From Vicingaceae bacterium (GTDB lineage Bacteria > Bacteroidota > Bacteroidia > Flavobacteriales_E > Vicingaceae): a stretch of 64,000 nucleotides of DNA. The DNA lies in NCBI GenBank assembly GCA_026003395.1, contig BPHE01000010.1:1-64000 (forward strand). Reading direction: 5' to 3'. The notes under the pieces are model-generated. The model did not search any database. It was not told the DNA's origin and worked only from the letters and a program-made list of their open reading frames with translations. Of the stretch, positions 50,201 through 57,251 are shown in pieces; the first letter of the stretch is position 1, and every line of letters starts with the position of its first letter. The translations under genes were made by a program, and so were the position numbers.

Positions 50201-51470
50201 CATAGGAATGGATCCTTCTTTTCAGGCCCCCGGGCTGGCATTTGTTTCGGGTTGGCAGGACCCTCAATTTGCACAAACTGCAGCCAATAACCAATGGTTG
50301 GTTGATCGGGGTGCGTTGATGTATACATACAACCGGACCATGTCGAAAAATCTTGATTTTAGAGCGTCGGCCAAACCATTGAAAGCCCTCAGAATAGATT
50401 TGAACGCCAACAGAAGGTATGGAGAAAACTACACACATCAATTTTTTTGGGATGATCAGACCAACCCGGCCAACCCGGGATATAATTTCAGCACGCCACC
50501 AAACTATACGGGAAATTTTAGTATGACTTTCATAGCTATCAATACGGCATTTGTAAAAGATGACAAGAAAAACGGATATAATTCGCAAGTGTTCCAAGAT
50601 TTCTTAAAATACCGTTCAATCATTTCACAAAGATTAGGTAGCAGTCATAGCCAATCTTATCCTTTGGGCGACTATTATGCCGGATATGGTCCTACACAAC
50701 AGGAAGTAATGATTTATGCATTCAGGTCGGCTTATGGAGGGAAGGATCCCAATAATGCTTTACTCGACAACTTCCCTGCAATCCCTCTACCAAACTGGAG
50801 AGTAAATTATTCGGGACTTACACAATATCCATTCTTCAGGAAATATTTCAGGAGTTTTAGCATAAATCACGCATATCGCAGCAGTTACAATATCAACTCT
50901 TTTACTGCCAATCTATTGTATACAGAAAATGGAAATGGAGAACCGGTGACCACAGATGCAAATAATAATTTTGTCAACAAATTTCAAATTCAAACCGTAA
51001 GCATATCCGAACAATTTTCTCCGCTTGCCGGCTTTGATGCTACGCTTCAAAACAGTTTAATTCTTAAAGTTGAGTATAAAAAAGACAGAAACATATCATT
51101 GTCGTTAAACAATAATCAAATTACCGAGATCAAAGGACAGGAATTTGTCATCGGAACAGGTTATAAGTTCAAGAATTTGAAGTTGCCATTCAAAACAGCC
51201 AAACCTATTGTGAGCGATTTTGATTTAAGGGCAGATTTTTCTATAAGATCAAACAATAACCTAATTCGCCAAATTGTAGATGAAATAACCCAAATTACCG
51301 GTGGTCAGAGAGTATTTACCATTAAAATTACAGGAGATTATAAATTAAGCGACAAATTGACACTACGTTTATATTACGATAAAGTAAGCACTACCCCTTT
51401 CATATCTACAACCTTTCCTACAGGAAATACAAATTTCGGATTTGCTCTCAGATTTATGCTCAATCAATAA
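44289..51470 (+). CDS. sprA: Type IX secretion outer-membrane translocon SprA (Sov)
   Basis: 2393 residues, close to the length of Flavobacterium johnsoniae SprA. A hydrophobic signal (LGNLLLFLSVFTFFKNTGAFA) is followed by DLPYPFKPDQWGGIYLNQPSNI and FEEYLKYDWEKRMQAYWKEK, typical of the SprA N-terminus. IELRPTGIAELSFGLNTSRRENPALP and later GVDGNYTKEVPLLTRL, YIDDFEGSQTTIDL and YSPSTKA-like strands are conserved in the family. The C-terminus ends in a barrel strand (FGFALRFMLNQ). In the known structure SprA is a very large single-chain barrel that exports T9SS cargo. A lysine/proline-rich insert (about residues 1906-1935, PPQPPKPPANKN) is unusual. The gene is complete and in frame throughout. 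Confidence 0.95.
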   Translation: MNSRGIYHITYLGNLLLFLSVFTFFKNTGAFASVIKLPADSPQVDLPYPFKPDQWGGIYLNQPSNIKTEIIYNPETGTYEYQQKIGNQYYRYPTYFNFEEYLKYDWEKRMQAYWKEKKESESINEKNTQPFAPSIKVENEAFDRIFGGDKIELRPTGIAELSFGLNTSRRENPALPVRQRKVTTFDFNEKIQINLIGQIGDKLKISTSYNTEATFDFENQMKIEYTGYEDEIIQKIEAGNVSLPTKGSLITGSQTLFGIKTALKFGRLTVTTVLSQERGEKKEIEISGGAQVQTFEKSASDYEYNKHFFLSQFFRDQYEQALATPPLVNSRINVTRVEVWVTNVNRSTENTRNIIAFQDLGEGNPAKIHRTDLIADNNPNEFHADNNANNLYYNISQGYANAQDIRGFYNAIPALNNLGYNNGIDYEVYENARMLSPTEYQLNPQLGYISLSSQLGDDDILAVAYQYTYNGKTYQVGEFSTDGITGKNAIYLKLLKSTVLNTKIPMWDLMMKNVYAIGAYNVNPSNFQLDIWYLNPSTGYNIPFLPEGSLKGQPLIMVTNLDRLDQVNTPGPDGNFDFIPGVTINPQTGRIYFPVLEPFGKTIRQKHSAGEQALADKFAFDSLYTTTQLLAKLDAVHNRYTIKGKYTSSTSSEISLNAMNVPQGSVVVTAGGTKLTENVDYTVDYNLGRVKIINQGILESGQTIKVSLESNAMFAIQTKNFIGSRFDYKVNKDFYLGGTIINLTERPLTQKINIGYEPISNTIVGVDGNYTKEVPLLTRLADMLPFYSTKEKSTVTVQGEAAYLIPGNSRIITKEGVAYIDDFEGSQTTIDLTQAIRWKLASVPQNQPDLWPEGNLFNDLNAGKNRALLAWYQIDPLFWQNDSRTPEHIKADKDMQSNHYMRKVDQTEVFPNRSLSNNVITNIQTLDLAFYPDERGPYNFDALPTPFSAGVDPNTGKLVNPASRWGGIMRDIQTTDFESSNIQYIQFWLMDPFDPEDGDPNHPGGDFYIHLGSISEDILPDGRKSFENGFPTSPVVTNVDTTAWGRVPTTQTLVYAFDNDPQTRKYQDVGLDGLNDTEEQSFFQNFINNLTPAALQALNGDIASDNYHYYRGSDYDQAKLNILERYKRFNGLQGNSPTDEDSPESYPTSSTVQPDVEDINIDNNQDKKENYYQYRVRITPQDLQPQNVGKNYIISHIVGEAQTPNGTRKVNWYQFRIPIFKPEKTVGNIYDFKSIRYIRLITKGFSKPVVMRFATFELVRADWRPYQYSLQSDGEYIQNDEDDTEFSIGALNIEENADRYPIPYVIPPGIQRQITRSANAANLIQMNEQALTLRACNLKDGDARAAFKNVTVDIRRYKRLKMFTHLESLISNEILNDNEISVFIRLGTDFEDNYYEYEVPLRATPWGKTIDTDIWPEYNNMDLELQKLINAKLERNLKLLDPNSGVSIHQPYTVIDYDDNHKKNNYIRVKGNPNLANVKTIIIGVRNRRKAGDNLNDNGQPKCIEVWVNELRLTDFDNNGGWATTARVNANIADLGTVSLSGMMSTPGWGSLDKKLNERQQETKQRYDLSTNVDLGKFLPENWNVKVPFFYGVSEEVIRPRFNPLDPDVEFNKFLSDAETPQSVKDSVKRRVETYQKIRSFNFTNVHKEKGKNSNKSHFYDIENFSLNYAYSENFMRDINTEYDFKKNYRGGIAYSYSTKAKNYKPFEKIEIVKKSKWLKPIKEFNFYLIPKQFGFTTTFDRSYQERERRNNTGFDVQMPAFYQKSFYWQRSYNLTHDFTKSLKFKFDAQANSVIGEPQGRVNKDYKEEYQQWKDSVYNSIQNLGIITQYRHNLSLDYTLPINKFHGLDFINANVRYNGNYDWKRAPINADSLGHTIQNSNQQQLNVQLNLNTLYNKWKFLEDIKNSRPKPPQPPKPPANKNDTAKKEKKKPEWKGAKFVINVLTSVENFSVSYSEDRGTMLPGWGRSTQIIGMDPSFQAPGLAFVSGWQDPQFAQTAANNQWLVDRGALMYTYNRTMSKNLDFRASAKPLKALRIDLNANRRYGENYTHQFFWDDQTNPANPGYNFSTPPNYTGNFSMTFIAINTAFVKDDKKNGYNSQVFQDFLKYRSIISQRLGSSHSQSYPLGDYYAGYGPTQQEVMIYAFRSAYGGKDPNNALLDNFPAIPLPNWRVNYSGLTQYPFFRKYFRSFSINHAYRSSYNINSFTANLLYTENGNGEPVTTDANNNFVNKFQIQTVSISEQFSPLAGFDATLQNSLILKVEYKKDRNISLSLNNNQITEIKGQEFVIGTGYKFKNLKLPFKTAKPIVSDFDLRADFSIRSNNNLIRQIVDEITQITGGQRVFTIKITGDYKLSDKLTLRLYYDKVSTTPFISTTFPTGNTNFGFALRFMLNQ

Positions 51471-51479
51471 AAATTGATT

Positions 51480-51487
51480 TATATTTG
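51480..51487 (+). promoter_or_regulatory. -7 promoter box before gcvH
   Basis: TATATTTG, exact match to TAnnTTTG, 26 bases before the gcvH start and just after the sprA stop. The flanking 19 bases are almost identical to those around the box at 55700. It suggests gcvH-vanZ-tonB can be transcribed separately from sprA. Confidence 0.45.
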
Positions 51488-51513
51488 CAGAGTTAATTAT
51501 AAAACCATTTAAG

Positions 51514-51894
51514 ATGAATATCCCTGAAAATTTACGTTATTCTAAGGACCATGAGTGGGCCAAAATAGATGGAGAATACTGTATAGTGGGTATTACCGAT
51601 TTTGCCCAAAGCGAATTGGGTGATATTGTTTATGTAGATGTAAATACTGTTGGTCAGGCATTGAAAAAAGAAAGTGTATTTGGGAGTGTTGAGGCGGTAA
51701 AAACTGTCTCAGATTTGTTTATGCCGGTGTCGGGTGAAGTGGTTGAGTTTAATGAACAATTGGAAAATAATCCCGAACTGGTGAATAAAGATCCTTATGG
51801 TGAAGGATGGATTATTAAAATAAAAAATTTTAACGAAGGGGAATTCAATGAATTATTAACCGCCGCAGAATATAAAGAATTGATTGGCGGTTAA
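51514..51894 (+). CDS. gcvH: Glycine cleavage system H protein
   Basis: 126 residues. [34 protein letters not shown] is the H-protein start, and the lipoylated Lys is in [25 protein letters not shown]. The NPYGEGW-type segment is [11 protein letters not shown]. It carries the aminomethyl group between GcvP, GcvT and GcvL, none of which is in the window. Linkage of gcvH to sprA is seen in other Bacteroidota. Confidence 0.96.
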   Translation: MNIPENLRYSKDHEWAKIDGEYCIVGITDFAQSELGDIVYVDVNTVGQALKKESVFGSVEAVKTVSDLFMPVSGEVVEFNEQLENNPELVNKDPYGEGWIIKIKNFNEGEFNELLTAAEYKELIGG

Positions 51895-51909
51895 GTTTTC
51901 ATTGTATGT

Positions 51910-52239
51910 ATGAAATTAGTGGCAATTGCATATAGTATTTTGATCTTGATTGTATCTGTCATTCCCGGCAATCGTCTTCCTGAAATTGAGGTTCAATGGT
52001 TCGATAAACTTGTACATTTTTTAATGTACGGCATTTTAATATTTTTATGGGGCAAAGCATGGCCTTATGAACATTTAAGGTTCTATTACTTTTATTTGAT
52101 AATGTTTGGATTTTTATACGGATTTGTAATTGAAGTTTTACAATATTTCCTCCCGGTGGGACGTTATTTCAGTATTGGTGATTTGGGATCAAATGCTTTA
52201 GGTTTGATTACCGGAAGTGTTATTTTAAAAAAATTGTAA
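51910..52239 (+). CDS. VanZ-like membrane protein
   Basis: 109 residues, four predicted membrane segments: LVAIAYSILILIVSVIPG, LVHFLMYGILIFLWGKA, FYYFYLIMFGFLYGFVIEVLQYF and LGSNALGLITGSVIL. VIPGNRLPEIEVQWFDKLVHFLMY and EVLQYFLPVGRYFSIGDLGSNALG match VanZ-family proteins. Its function in Bacteroidota is unknown; it sits 15 bases after gcvH. Confidence 0.85.
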   Translation: MKLVAIAYSILILIVSVIPGNRLPEIEVQWFDKLVHFLMYGILIFLWGKAWPYEHLRFYYFYLIMFGFLYGFVIEVLQYFLPVGRYFSIGDLGSNALGLITGSVILKKL

Positions 52240-52262
52240 TTTTACGCTTGAAATAAAATTTT

Positions 52263-52982
52263 ATGGAACCAAAAAAAACAGAAAGAGCCGACTTGGAAAA
52301 AAAGCGATCGCTTTTTTTCGAAATCGGTTTGGCAACATCACTACTTTTGGTGTATCTGACTCTCAATTATCGTGTTGCTGAGGGTGGTATGGCAGATTTG
52401 GGAGAAATCACTCAAGTAGAAATTGAAGAGGAGATTATTCCTATCACACAACAAAACGAGCCGCCCCCCCCACCACCTCCACCCCCTCCTCAAGTTGAAA
52501 TAATAGAAATTGTCGAAGATGACAAAGAAATCGAAAACGAGGTCGAAATACAAGATGCCGAAGCCGATCAAAATACAGAAGTACAAGTGGTGGAAATGCC
52601 TCAGGAGGAAATAAAAGAAGAAGAGATTTTTACCATTGTTGAACAAATGCCAACACTACCGGGTTGTGAAAATGAACCAAACGAGCAGGCCAGAAATGCT
52701 TGTACACAACAAAAAATTTTCGCACATTTTGCCAAAGTGCAACGTTATCCTCAAATGGCTAAAGAAGCTGGAATACAAGGTACGGTGTTTATAAGTTTTG
52801 TTGTGGATCGAAATGGGGAAATTTCCAAAATAGAAGTATTGAAGGGTGTGGCCGGTGGTAAAGAATTGGAAGAAGAAGCCATCAGAATGGTAAAAAGTTT
52901 ACCAAAATTTAAACCGGGAAGGCAAAGAGGTCAGCCGGTATCCGTTCGATATACTGTCCCAATTAAATTTGTTTTACGATAA
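52263..52982 (+). CDS. tonB: TonB-family energy transducer
   Basis: 239 residues. One N-terminal membrane helix (about 18-35, FFEIGLATSLLLVYLTLNY) follows a short cytoplasmic stretch. A Pro-rich and acidic periplasmic spacer comes next (PPPPPPPPPP, then Glu-rich EIVEDDKEIENEVE). The C-terminal TonB domain (about 150-239) has YPQMAKEAGIQGTVFISFVVDRNG and RQRGQPVSVRYTVPIKFVL. It would transmit proton-motive force to outer-membrane receptors. A C8 tract (52464-52471) lies in the Pro-rich region. Last gene before a terminator. Confidence 0.93.
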   Translation: MEPKKTERADLEKKRSLFFEIGLATSLLLVYLTLNYRVAEGGMADLGEITQVEIEEEIIPITQQNEPPPPPPPPPPQVEIIEIVEDDKEIENEVEIQDAEADQNTEVQVVEMPQEEIKEEEIFTIVEQMPTLPGCENEPNEQARNACTQQKIFAHFAKVQRYPQMAKEAGIQGTVFISFVVDRNGEISKIEVLKGVAGGKELEEEAIRMVKSLPKFKPGRQRGQPVSVRYTVPIKFVLR

Positions 52983-53000
52983 TTTACATTTGTTTATTAA

Positions 53001-53035
53001 AAAAAGGACTGTATGACAAAATGCAGTCCTTTTTT
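53001..53035 (+). terminator. Rho-independent terminator after tonB
   Basis: AAAAAGGACTG (53001-53011) pairs with CAGTCCTTTTT (53024-53034) around a 12-base loop and is followed by more T. The A-rich left arm means it could also work on the minus strand. It closes the maeB-to-tonB run. Confidence 0.82.
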
Positions 53036-53177
53036 GTTTGTTGCACATGCAACCGACAAAATTAAATTTCGCACCTTTTTTATTAGATTCTTGCTTTTAT
53101 TTCAAACCATTAGGTTTGTCGAATAAATTATTAAAATCTATTTTTCTACTTAATTCTGATGTTTGTGCAATTCTCAT

Positions 53178-53185
53178 TACATTTG
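53178..53185 (+). promoter_or_regulatory. -7 promoter box before cysS
   Basis: TACATTTG, exact match to TAnnTTTG, 37 bases before the cysS start and downstream of the tonB terminator. A TTTG at 53162-53165 is too close to be a standard -33 element. Confidence 0.4.
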
Positions 53186-53222
53186 CAAAACTTTAAAATG
53201 CTCAGACAAAAAATAATGTTGG

Positions 53223-54689
53223 ATGAAAAGGGAAATTAAAATCCATAATTCATTAACGAAAAAAAAAGAAATTTTTAAACCGATCAATCCACCGTACGTG
53301 GGGATGTATGTATGTGGCCCTACTGTCTATAATGAAGTGCATATTGGAAATGTAAGGACATTTATATGTTTTGACGTTATATATAGATATTTGACGCATT
53401 GCGGTTTTAAAGTCAGGTATGTTCGCAATATCACTGATGTAGGACATTTGCAAAACGATGCCGATGAAGGAGAAGACAAAATTTCGGCAAGAGCAAAATT
53501 GGAGAATCTCGAACCCATGGAAATCGTTTGCAAATACACCCGAATCTTTCACCGGATAATGGATTTGTTCAATGTATTGCCACCAAATATAGAGCCAACC
53601 GCCACAGGCCATTTGATAGAACAAATAGAATGGGTAAAAAAAATTTTGGATTCGGGATTTGCCTATGAAGTTAATGGAAGTGTATATTTTGATGTTGTCA
53701 AATACAATCAAAAGTATCCCTATGGAGAATTGTCGGGAAGAAATATAGAAGAATTATACACACAAACCCGCGAATTGGAAGGTACGCACGAAAAAAAGTC
53801 ACCCTTGGATTTTGCGATCTGGAAAAAGGCATCTCCTTCGCATATTATGCAATGGCCATCACCATGGGGAAAAGGATTTCCGGGCTGGCACCTGGAGTGC
53901 AGTGTCATGAGTACAAAATATCTAGGAGAGACGTTTGATATTCATGGTGGAGGAATGGATCTGAAATTTCCTCATCATGAATGTGAAATCGCCCAAAACA
54001 TTGCGGCTTGTGGTAATAAACCGGCCAATTATTGGATTCATGCCAACATGCTTACGATCAACGGACAAAAAATGAGCAAATCTTTGGGCAATGCATTTAC
54101 GGTTACAGAATTGATCACCGGCGACCACCCATTGTTAGAGAAAGGTTATAGTCCTATGGCTGTAAGGTTTTTTATTTTGCAATCGCACTACTCTTCCACA
54201 CTCGATTTCTCCAACCAGGCACTACAAGCAGCAGAGAAAGGATTTGAACGGCTCTCGGCATCATATCAGTCAATCTCTAATTTGTCCATAAGTGATAAAA
54301 CATCATTCGATTTGGATGACTTGATGGAAAAATGTTATCAAGCCATGGATGATGATTTTAATACTCCGGTGGCTATTGCCCATCTTTTTGAATTGTCAAA
54401 AAAAGTAAAAGACATTAAAGATGGAAAAGAATCCGTTTCGCAAGCGGATAAAGAAAGGTTGCAGAAATTTTTCAAAGCATTTTTCGAAGATATTTTAGGT
54501 TTGAAATTGGAAAAACAAGAGACCGGCAAATTTTTGCCCGAAGTCATAAAGATTTTGATTGATATCAGAAATGAAGCGAGAAAGTCAAAAAATTTTCTTT
54601 TGGCCGATCAAATCAGAGATCGTTTGAAAGAATCCGGAATTTTGCTTAAAGATGGGAAAAATGAAACAACCTGGGAATTTATTCATTAA
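53223..54689 (+). CDS. cysS: Cysteinyl-tRNA synthetase
   Basis: 488 residues, class I. MYVCGPTVYNEVHIGNVRTF holds the zinc Cys and HIGH-type motif (HIGN). The zinc site continues with GWHLECSVMS and GGGMDLKFPHHECEIAQ, and the KMSKS loop is KMSKSLGN. The C-terminal DALR-type helical domain is present. Full length. The start of the M28 lipoprotein gene lies inside its 3' end. Confidence 0.96.
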   Translation: MKREIKIHNSLTKKKEIFKPINPPYVGMYVCGPTVYNEVHIGNVRTFICFDVIYRYLTHCGFKVRYVRNITDVGHLQNDADEGEDKISARAKLENLEPMEIVCKYTRIFHRIMDLFNVLPPNIEPTATGHLIEQIEWVKKILDSGFAYEVNGSVYFDVVKYNQKYPYGELSGRNIEELYTQTRELEGTHEKKSPLDFAIWKKASPSHIMQWPSPWGKGFPGWHLECSVMSTKYLGETFDIHGGGMDLKFPHHECEIAQNIAACGNKPANYWIHANMLTINGQKMSKSLGNAFTVTELITGDHPLLEKGYSPMAVRFFILQSHYSSTLDFSNQALQAAEKGFERLSASYQSISNLSISDKTSFDLDDLMEKCYQAMDDDFNTPVAIAHLFELSKKVKDIKDGKESVSQADKERLQKFFKAFFEDILGLKLEKQETGKFLPEVIKILIDIRNEARKSKNFLLADQIRDRLKESGILLKDGKNETTWEFIH

Positions 54690-55686
54690 AATATTATTGA
54701 CAACCCTGATATGGGTTGCTTGTAATCAACAACCGGAAAAAGAAAAAAATAAAACTACCGTTGAAATTCCCGCAAAATCAATAAAAAAAGAAGAAAAGAC
54801 ACAAATTAAAAGATTCGAATTTAACGTCGACAGTGCCTATGAATATATAAAAATACAAGTGTCTTTTGGACCCAGGGTTCCCGGTACATTATCCCATGAA
54901 AGATGTAGAAATTTTTTGAGAAAAAAATTAAAATCTTTTGGATTTATAGTTGAAGAACAAACAGGCGAAACTTATACATTTGACAATACGAAGCACAAGT
55001 TGTATAACATATTGTCGCGCTACAAACCGGAGTTAAACAACCGTATCTTACTTTGTGCCCATTATGATACGCGTCCATTTGCGGATAAAGACAGTCGGGA
55101 TCGCAACAAACCCATTGAAGGAGCCAATGATGGTGCCAGCGGTGTGGCGGTTATACTTGAGATTGCCCGGCAAATTTCATTGATCCAACCCGCAATTGGA
55201 GTAGATATCGTGTTTTTTGATTTGGAAGATTATGGGCAACCGGAGCAAACCATGTTAGCGCCCAAAGAAAATACATGGTGCTTGGGAAGTCAGTATTTTG
55301 TAAAAAATTTTCCTTGGAATGAAAATAAACCTGTAGAAGGAATATTGCTTGACATGGTGGGAGCCGAAGATGCCGTATTTCCCAAAGAAGGTGTATCTAT
55401 GCAATACGCATCCGGACTTGTGAATGAAATTTGGAAAACCGCCCGACTTTTAGGTTTTTCCAATTATTTCATCAATGAAATGACTTCCGGCATCACCGAC
55501 GATCATCTATATTTAAACCGGGCCGGCATACCTACTGTCGATATCATTCATATAAATCCTTATACCGGACAGTTTGGCAATTTTCATCATACACACAGAG
55601 ATAATCTTTCGATAATCAGCAAAAAAACATTGGAAGCAGTAGGGCAAACTCTGATAAGTTTTATTCTATCGAGAGGTATTGCATAA
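54661..55686 (+). CDS. M28-family zinc peptidase / glutaminyl cyclase-like lipoprotein
   Basis: 341 residues from the ATG at 54661 (an ATG at 54652 is also possible). KILLTTLIWVAC is a lipoprotein signal with lipidated Cys near residue 20. Zinc ligands and catalytic acids: LCAHYDTRPFAD (His), EGANDGASGVAV (bridging Asp), FFDLEDYG (Glu/Asp) and FHHTHRDNLS (His). The acidic DLEDYG and the DGASG context resemble the glutaminyl-peptide cyclotransferases of Bacteroidota within M28. Such an enzyme would modify N-terminal Gln of exported proteins to pyroglutamate, fitting a cell that exports many proteins whose mature chains begin with Gln. Aminopeptidase activity is the alternative. It overlaps cysS by 29 bases. 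Confidence 0.83.
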   Translation: MKQPGNLFIKILLTTLIWVACNQQPEKEKNKTTVEIPAKSIKKEEKTQIKRFEFNVDSAYEYIKIQVSFGPRVPGTLSHERCRNFLRKKLKSFGFIVEEQTGETYTFDNTKHKLYNILSRYKPELNNRILLCAHYDTRPFADKDSRDRNKPIEGANDGASGVAVILEIARQISLIQPAIGVDIVFFDLEDYGQPEQTMLAPKENTWCLGSQYFVKNFPWNENKPVEGILLDMVGAEDAVFPKEGVSMQYASGLVNEIWKTARLLGFSNYFINEMTSGITDDHLYLNRAGIPTVDIIHINPYTGQFGNFHHTHRDNLSIISKKTLEAVGQTLISFILSRGIA

Positions 55687-55699
55687 AAAAAAATTGAAT

Positions 55700-55707
55700 T
55701 ATATTTG
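55700..55707 (+). promoter_or_regulatory. -7 promoter box before the collagen-like gene
   Basis: TATATTTG, exact TAnnTTTG match, 44 bases before the start codon. The 5' flank AAATTGAAT nearly repeats the flank of the gcvH box. Confidence 0.45.
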
Positions 55708-55751
55708 CATATAAATAATTAAATATCACTTTAATAAAAATATCTACAACT

Positions 55752-57239
55752 ATGAAAACTAAGTTACACTTTTTGGGGATTTTATTATTTTGGGGGGCGT
55801 TATTTCCATTGTTTGCACAAAATGTGCCGGGAAATATCAATTATCAGGTAGTAGTGAGGGATCTTAACGGATACCCGCTTGTGAATCAAACGGTAAATTT
55901 GCGTTTTTCGTTCTATCAAGGAGACCCTAATCTTGGTATTTTGGAATACCAAGAAGAGCACACAGGATTAAATACCGGCAATTTGGGTTTGATCAATGTG
56001 AAAATTGGTTCCGGTACGTATTTAGGTGGTAGTTCGACCTCATTGAATGGTATCAATTGGTCTAGCGCAAACATTTGGCTGAAAATAGAAGTCGATGACG
56101 GAAATGGTTATCAAAGCATAGGGTCAGACCGGCTCATCAGTGTTCCATATGCATTTTATTGCGAGAATACTTCTAATACCGTTGTGGGACCGACCGGTCC
56201 GACAGGTCCAACCGGAGCACAAGGTATTCAGGGACCAACCGGTCCGACAGGTCCAACCGGAGCGCAAGGTATTCAGGGACCGACCGGTCCGACAGGTCCA
56301 ACCGGAGCGCAGGGTATTCAGGGACCGACCGGTCCGACAGGTCCAACCGGAGCACAAGGTATTCAGGGACCAACCGGTCCGACAGGACCTTCTCCTTCTA
56401 ATTCTACAGAAGCCACTTTGCTAAAGGTATGGTCTACGTTGGGTAATGCCAACATAAACCCCGCAACAAATTTTCTTGGGACCACTGACAATAATCCTTT
56501 GATATTGAAAGTAAACGGAACTGAAAAAATGAAAATAATCTCACCTTCCGGATTGATATCTATGGGCTATAGTTTTACACCGGAGGCACAATTGCATGTG
56601 AGAAGAAATAATTCAGTTCCCAATAGTGTTTTTCAATTGGGGAATATCAATCAACCAAATTATGAATGGGTTTTTGATGTTGATAACTCGGGCAATTTTT
56701 CTTTAAATAATGAAAACAATGGAAGTCCTTTTGGTGTTATGAACGTTGCTTCTTCTCCACATTTTAATATGGGTTTATACAGTCCGCCCGCAGCTTTGAA
56801 TGAATCGCGTGTTAGAATAAATGCAAAAAATTCATCCAATGCCCTGCAAATTGACAGCGGTCACTTTAAAGCCACAGGTCCTTCTGTAATTTTTTCACAG
56901 TCCTTTAATTCTTTTTTAACACCACCGGCTGTGAACCTCATGAATGCAAATGACGTGAAAGGGGTAATCAATCATTCATTTTCAACAAATGTTTCCTCTT
57001 CATCCACTGCAGTATATGAAGGTGAAATTAAATTTTCCAAAACATACAATACATCTCCAACAGTCATCCTGACACCGGAATTTTCAACAATTTCTGCAAG
57101 TGACATTTTAAATTATTCAATACAATTAACCGATGTGCAGCCCGGTTATTTTAAATATTCCATTATATATCGAAACGCAACTCTTATCAATATATCTATT
57201 AGTGGATTAATTAGAGTACATTATTTTGTCATCGAATAA
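55752..57239 (+). CDS. Secreted collagen-like repeat protein
   Basis: 495 residues. Signal peptide [23 protein letters not shown]. Residues about 24-140 form a beta domain ([19 protein letters not shown]... [11 protein letters not shown]) widely found at the N-terminus of Bacteroidota surface proteins. Residues 146-213 are 22 Gly-X-Y triplets built from a 15-residue unit [15 protein letters not shown], a bacterial collagen-like stalk. About 421-495 ([13 protein letters not shown]...[11 protein letters not shown]) resembles an H-type lectin-like beta sandwich; this is tentative. There is no recognisable T9SS sorting domain, so its route to the surface is unclear. It is followed, 12 bases on, by a small type B T9SS cargo gene. 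Confidence 0.8.
   Translation: MKTKLHFLGILLFWGALFPLFAQNVPGNINYQVVVRDLNGYPLVNQTVNLRFSFYQGDPNLGILEYQEEHTGLNTGNLGLINVKIGSGTYLGGSSTSLNGINWSSANIWLKIEVDDGNGYQSIGSDRLISVPYAFYCENTSNTVVGPTGPTGPTGAQGIQGPTGPTGPTGAQGIQGPTGPTGPTGAQGIQGPTGPTGPTGAQGIQGPTGPTGPSPSNSTEATLLKVWSTLGNANINPATNFLGTTDNNPLILKVNGTEKMKIISPSGLISMGYSFTPEAQLHVRRNNSVPNSVFQLGNINQPNYEWVFDVDNSGNFSLNNENNGSPFGVMNVASSPHFNMGLYSPPAALNESRVRINAKNSSNALQIDSGHFKATGPSVIFSQSFNSFLTPPAVNLMNANDVKGVINHSFSTNVSSSSTAVYEGEIKFSKTYNTSPTVILTPEFSTISASDILNYSIQLTDVQPGYFKYSIIYRNATLINISISGLIRVHYFVIE
56187..56390 (+). repeat. Tandem 45-base collagen-like repeat, 4.5 copies
   Basis: Four full units of 45 bases (56187-56366) and a partial unit (to 56390) encode [15 protein letters not shown]. 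The copies differ only at a few third positions (for example gcacaa versus gcgcag), showing recent expansion by slippage or unequal recombination while the frame is kept. Confidence 0.92.
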
Positions 57240-57251
57240 AATTTTGTGAGC

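Noticed and set aside
56187-56390. Possible CRISPR array
   Set aside because: The repeats are contiguous, have no unique spacers and encode an in-frame collagen-like segment.
56124-56424. Open frames on both strands across the GPT repeat
   Set aside because: A 45-base repeat without stops is open in several frames automatically; the predicted proteins are repeats of RPVRQVQPE or LRLDLSDRS type without start signals or similarity.
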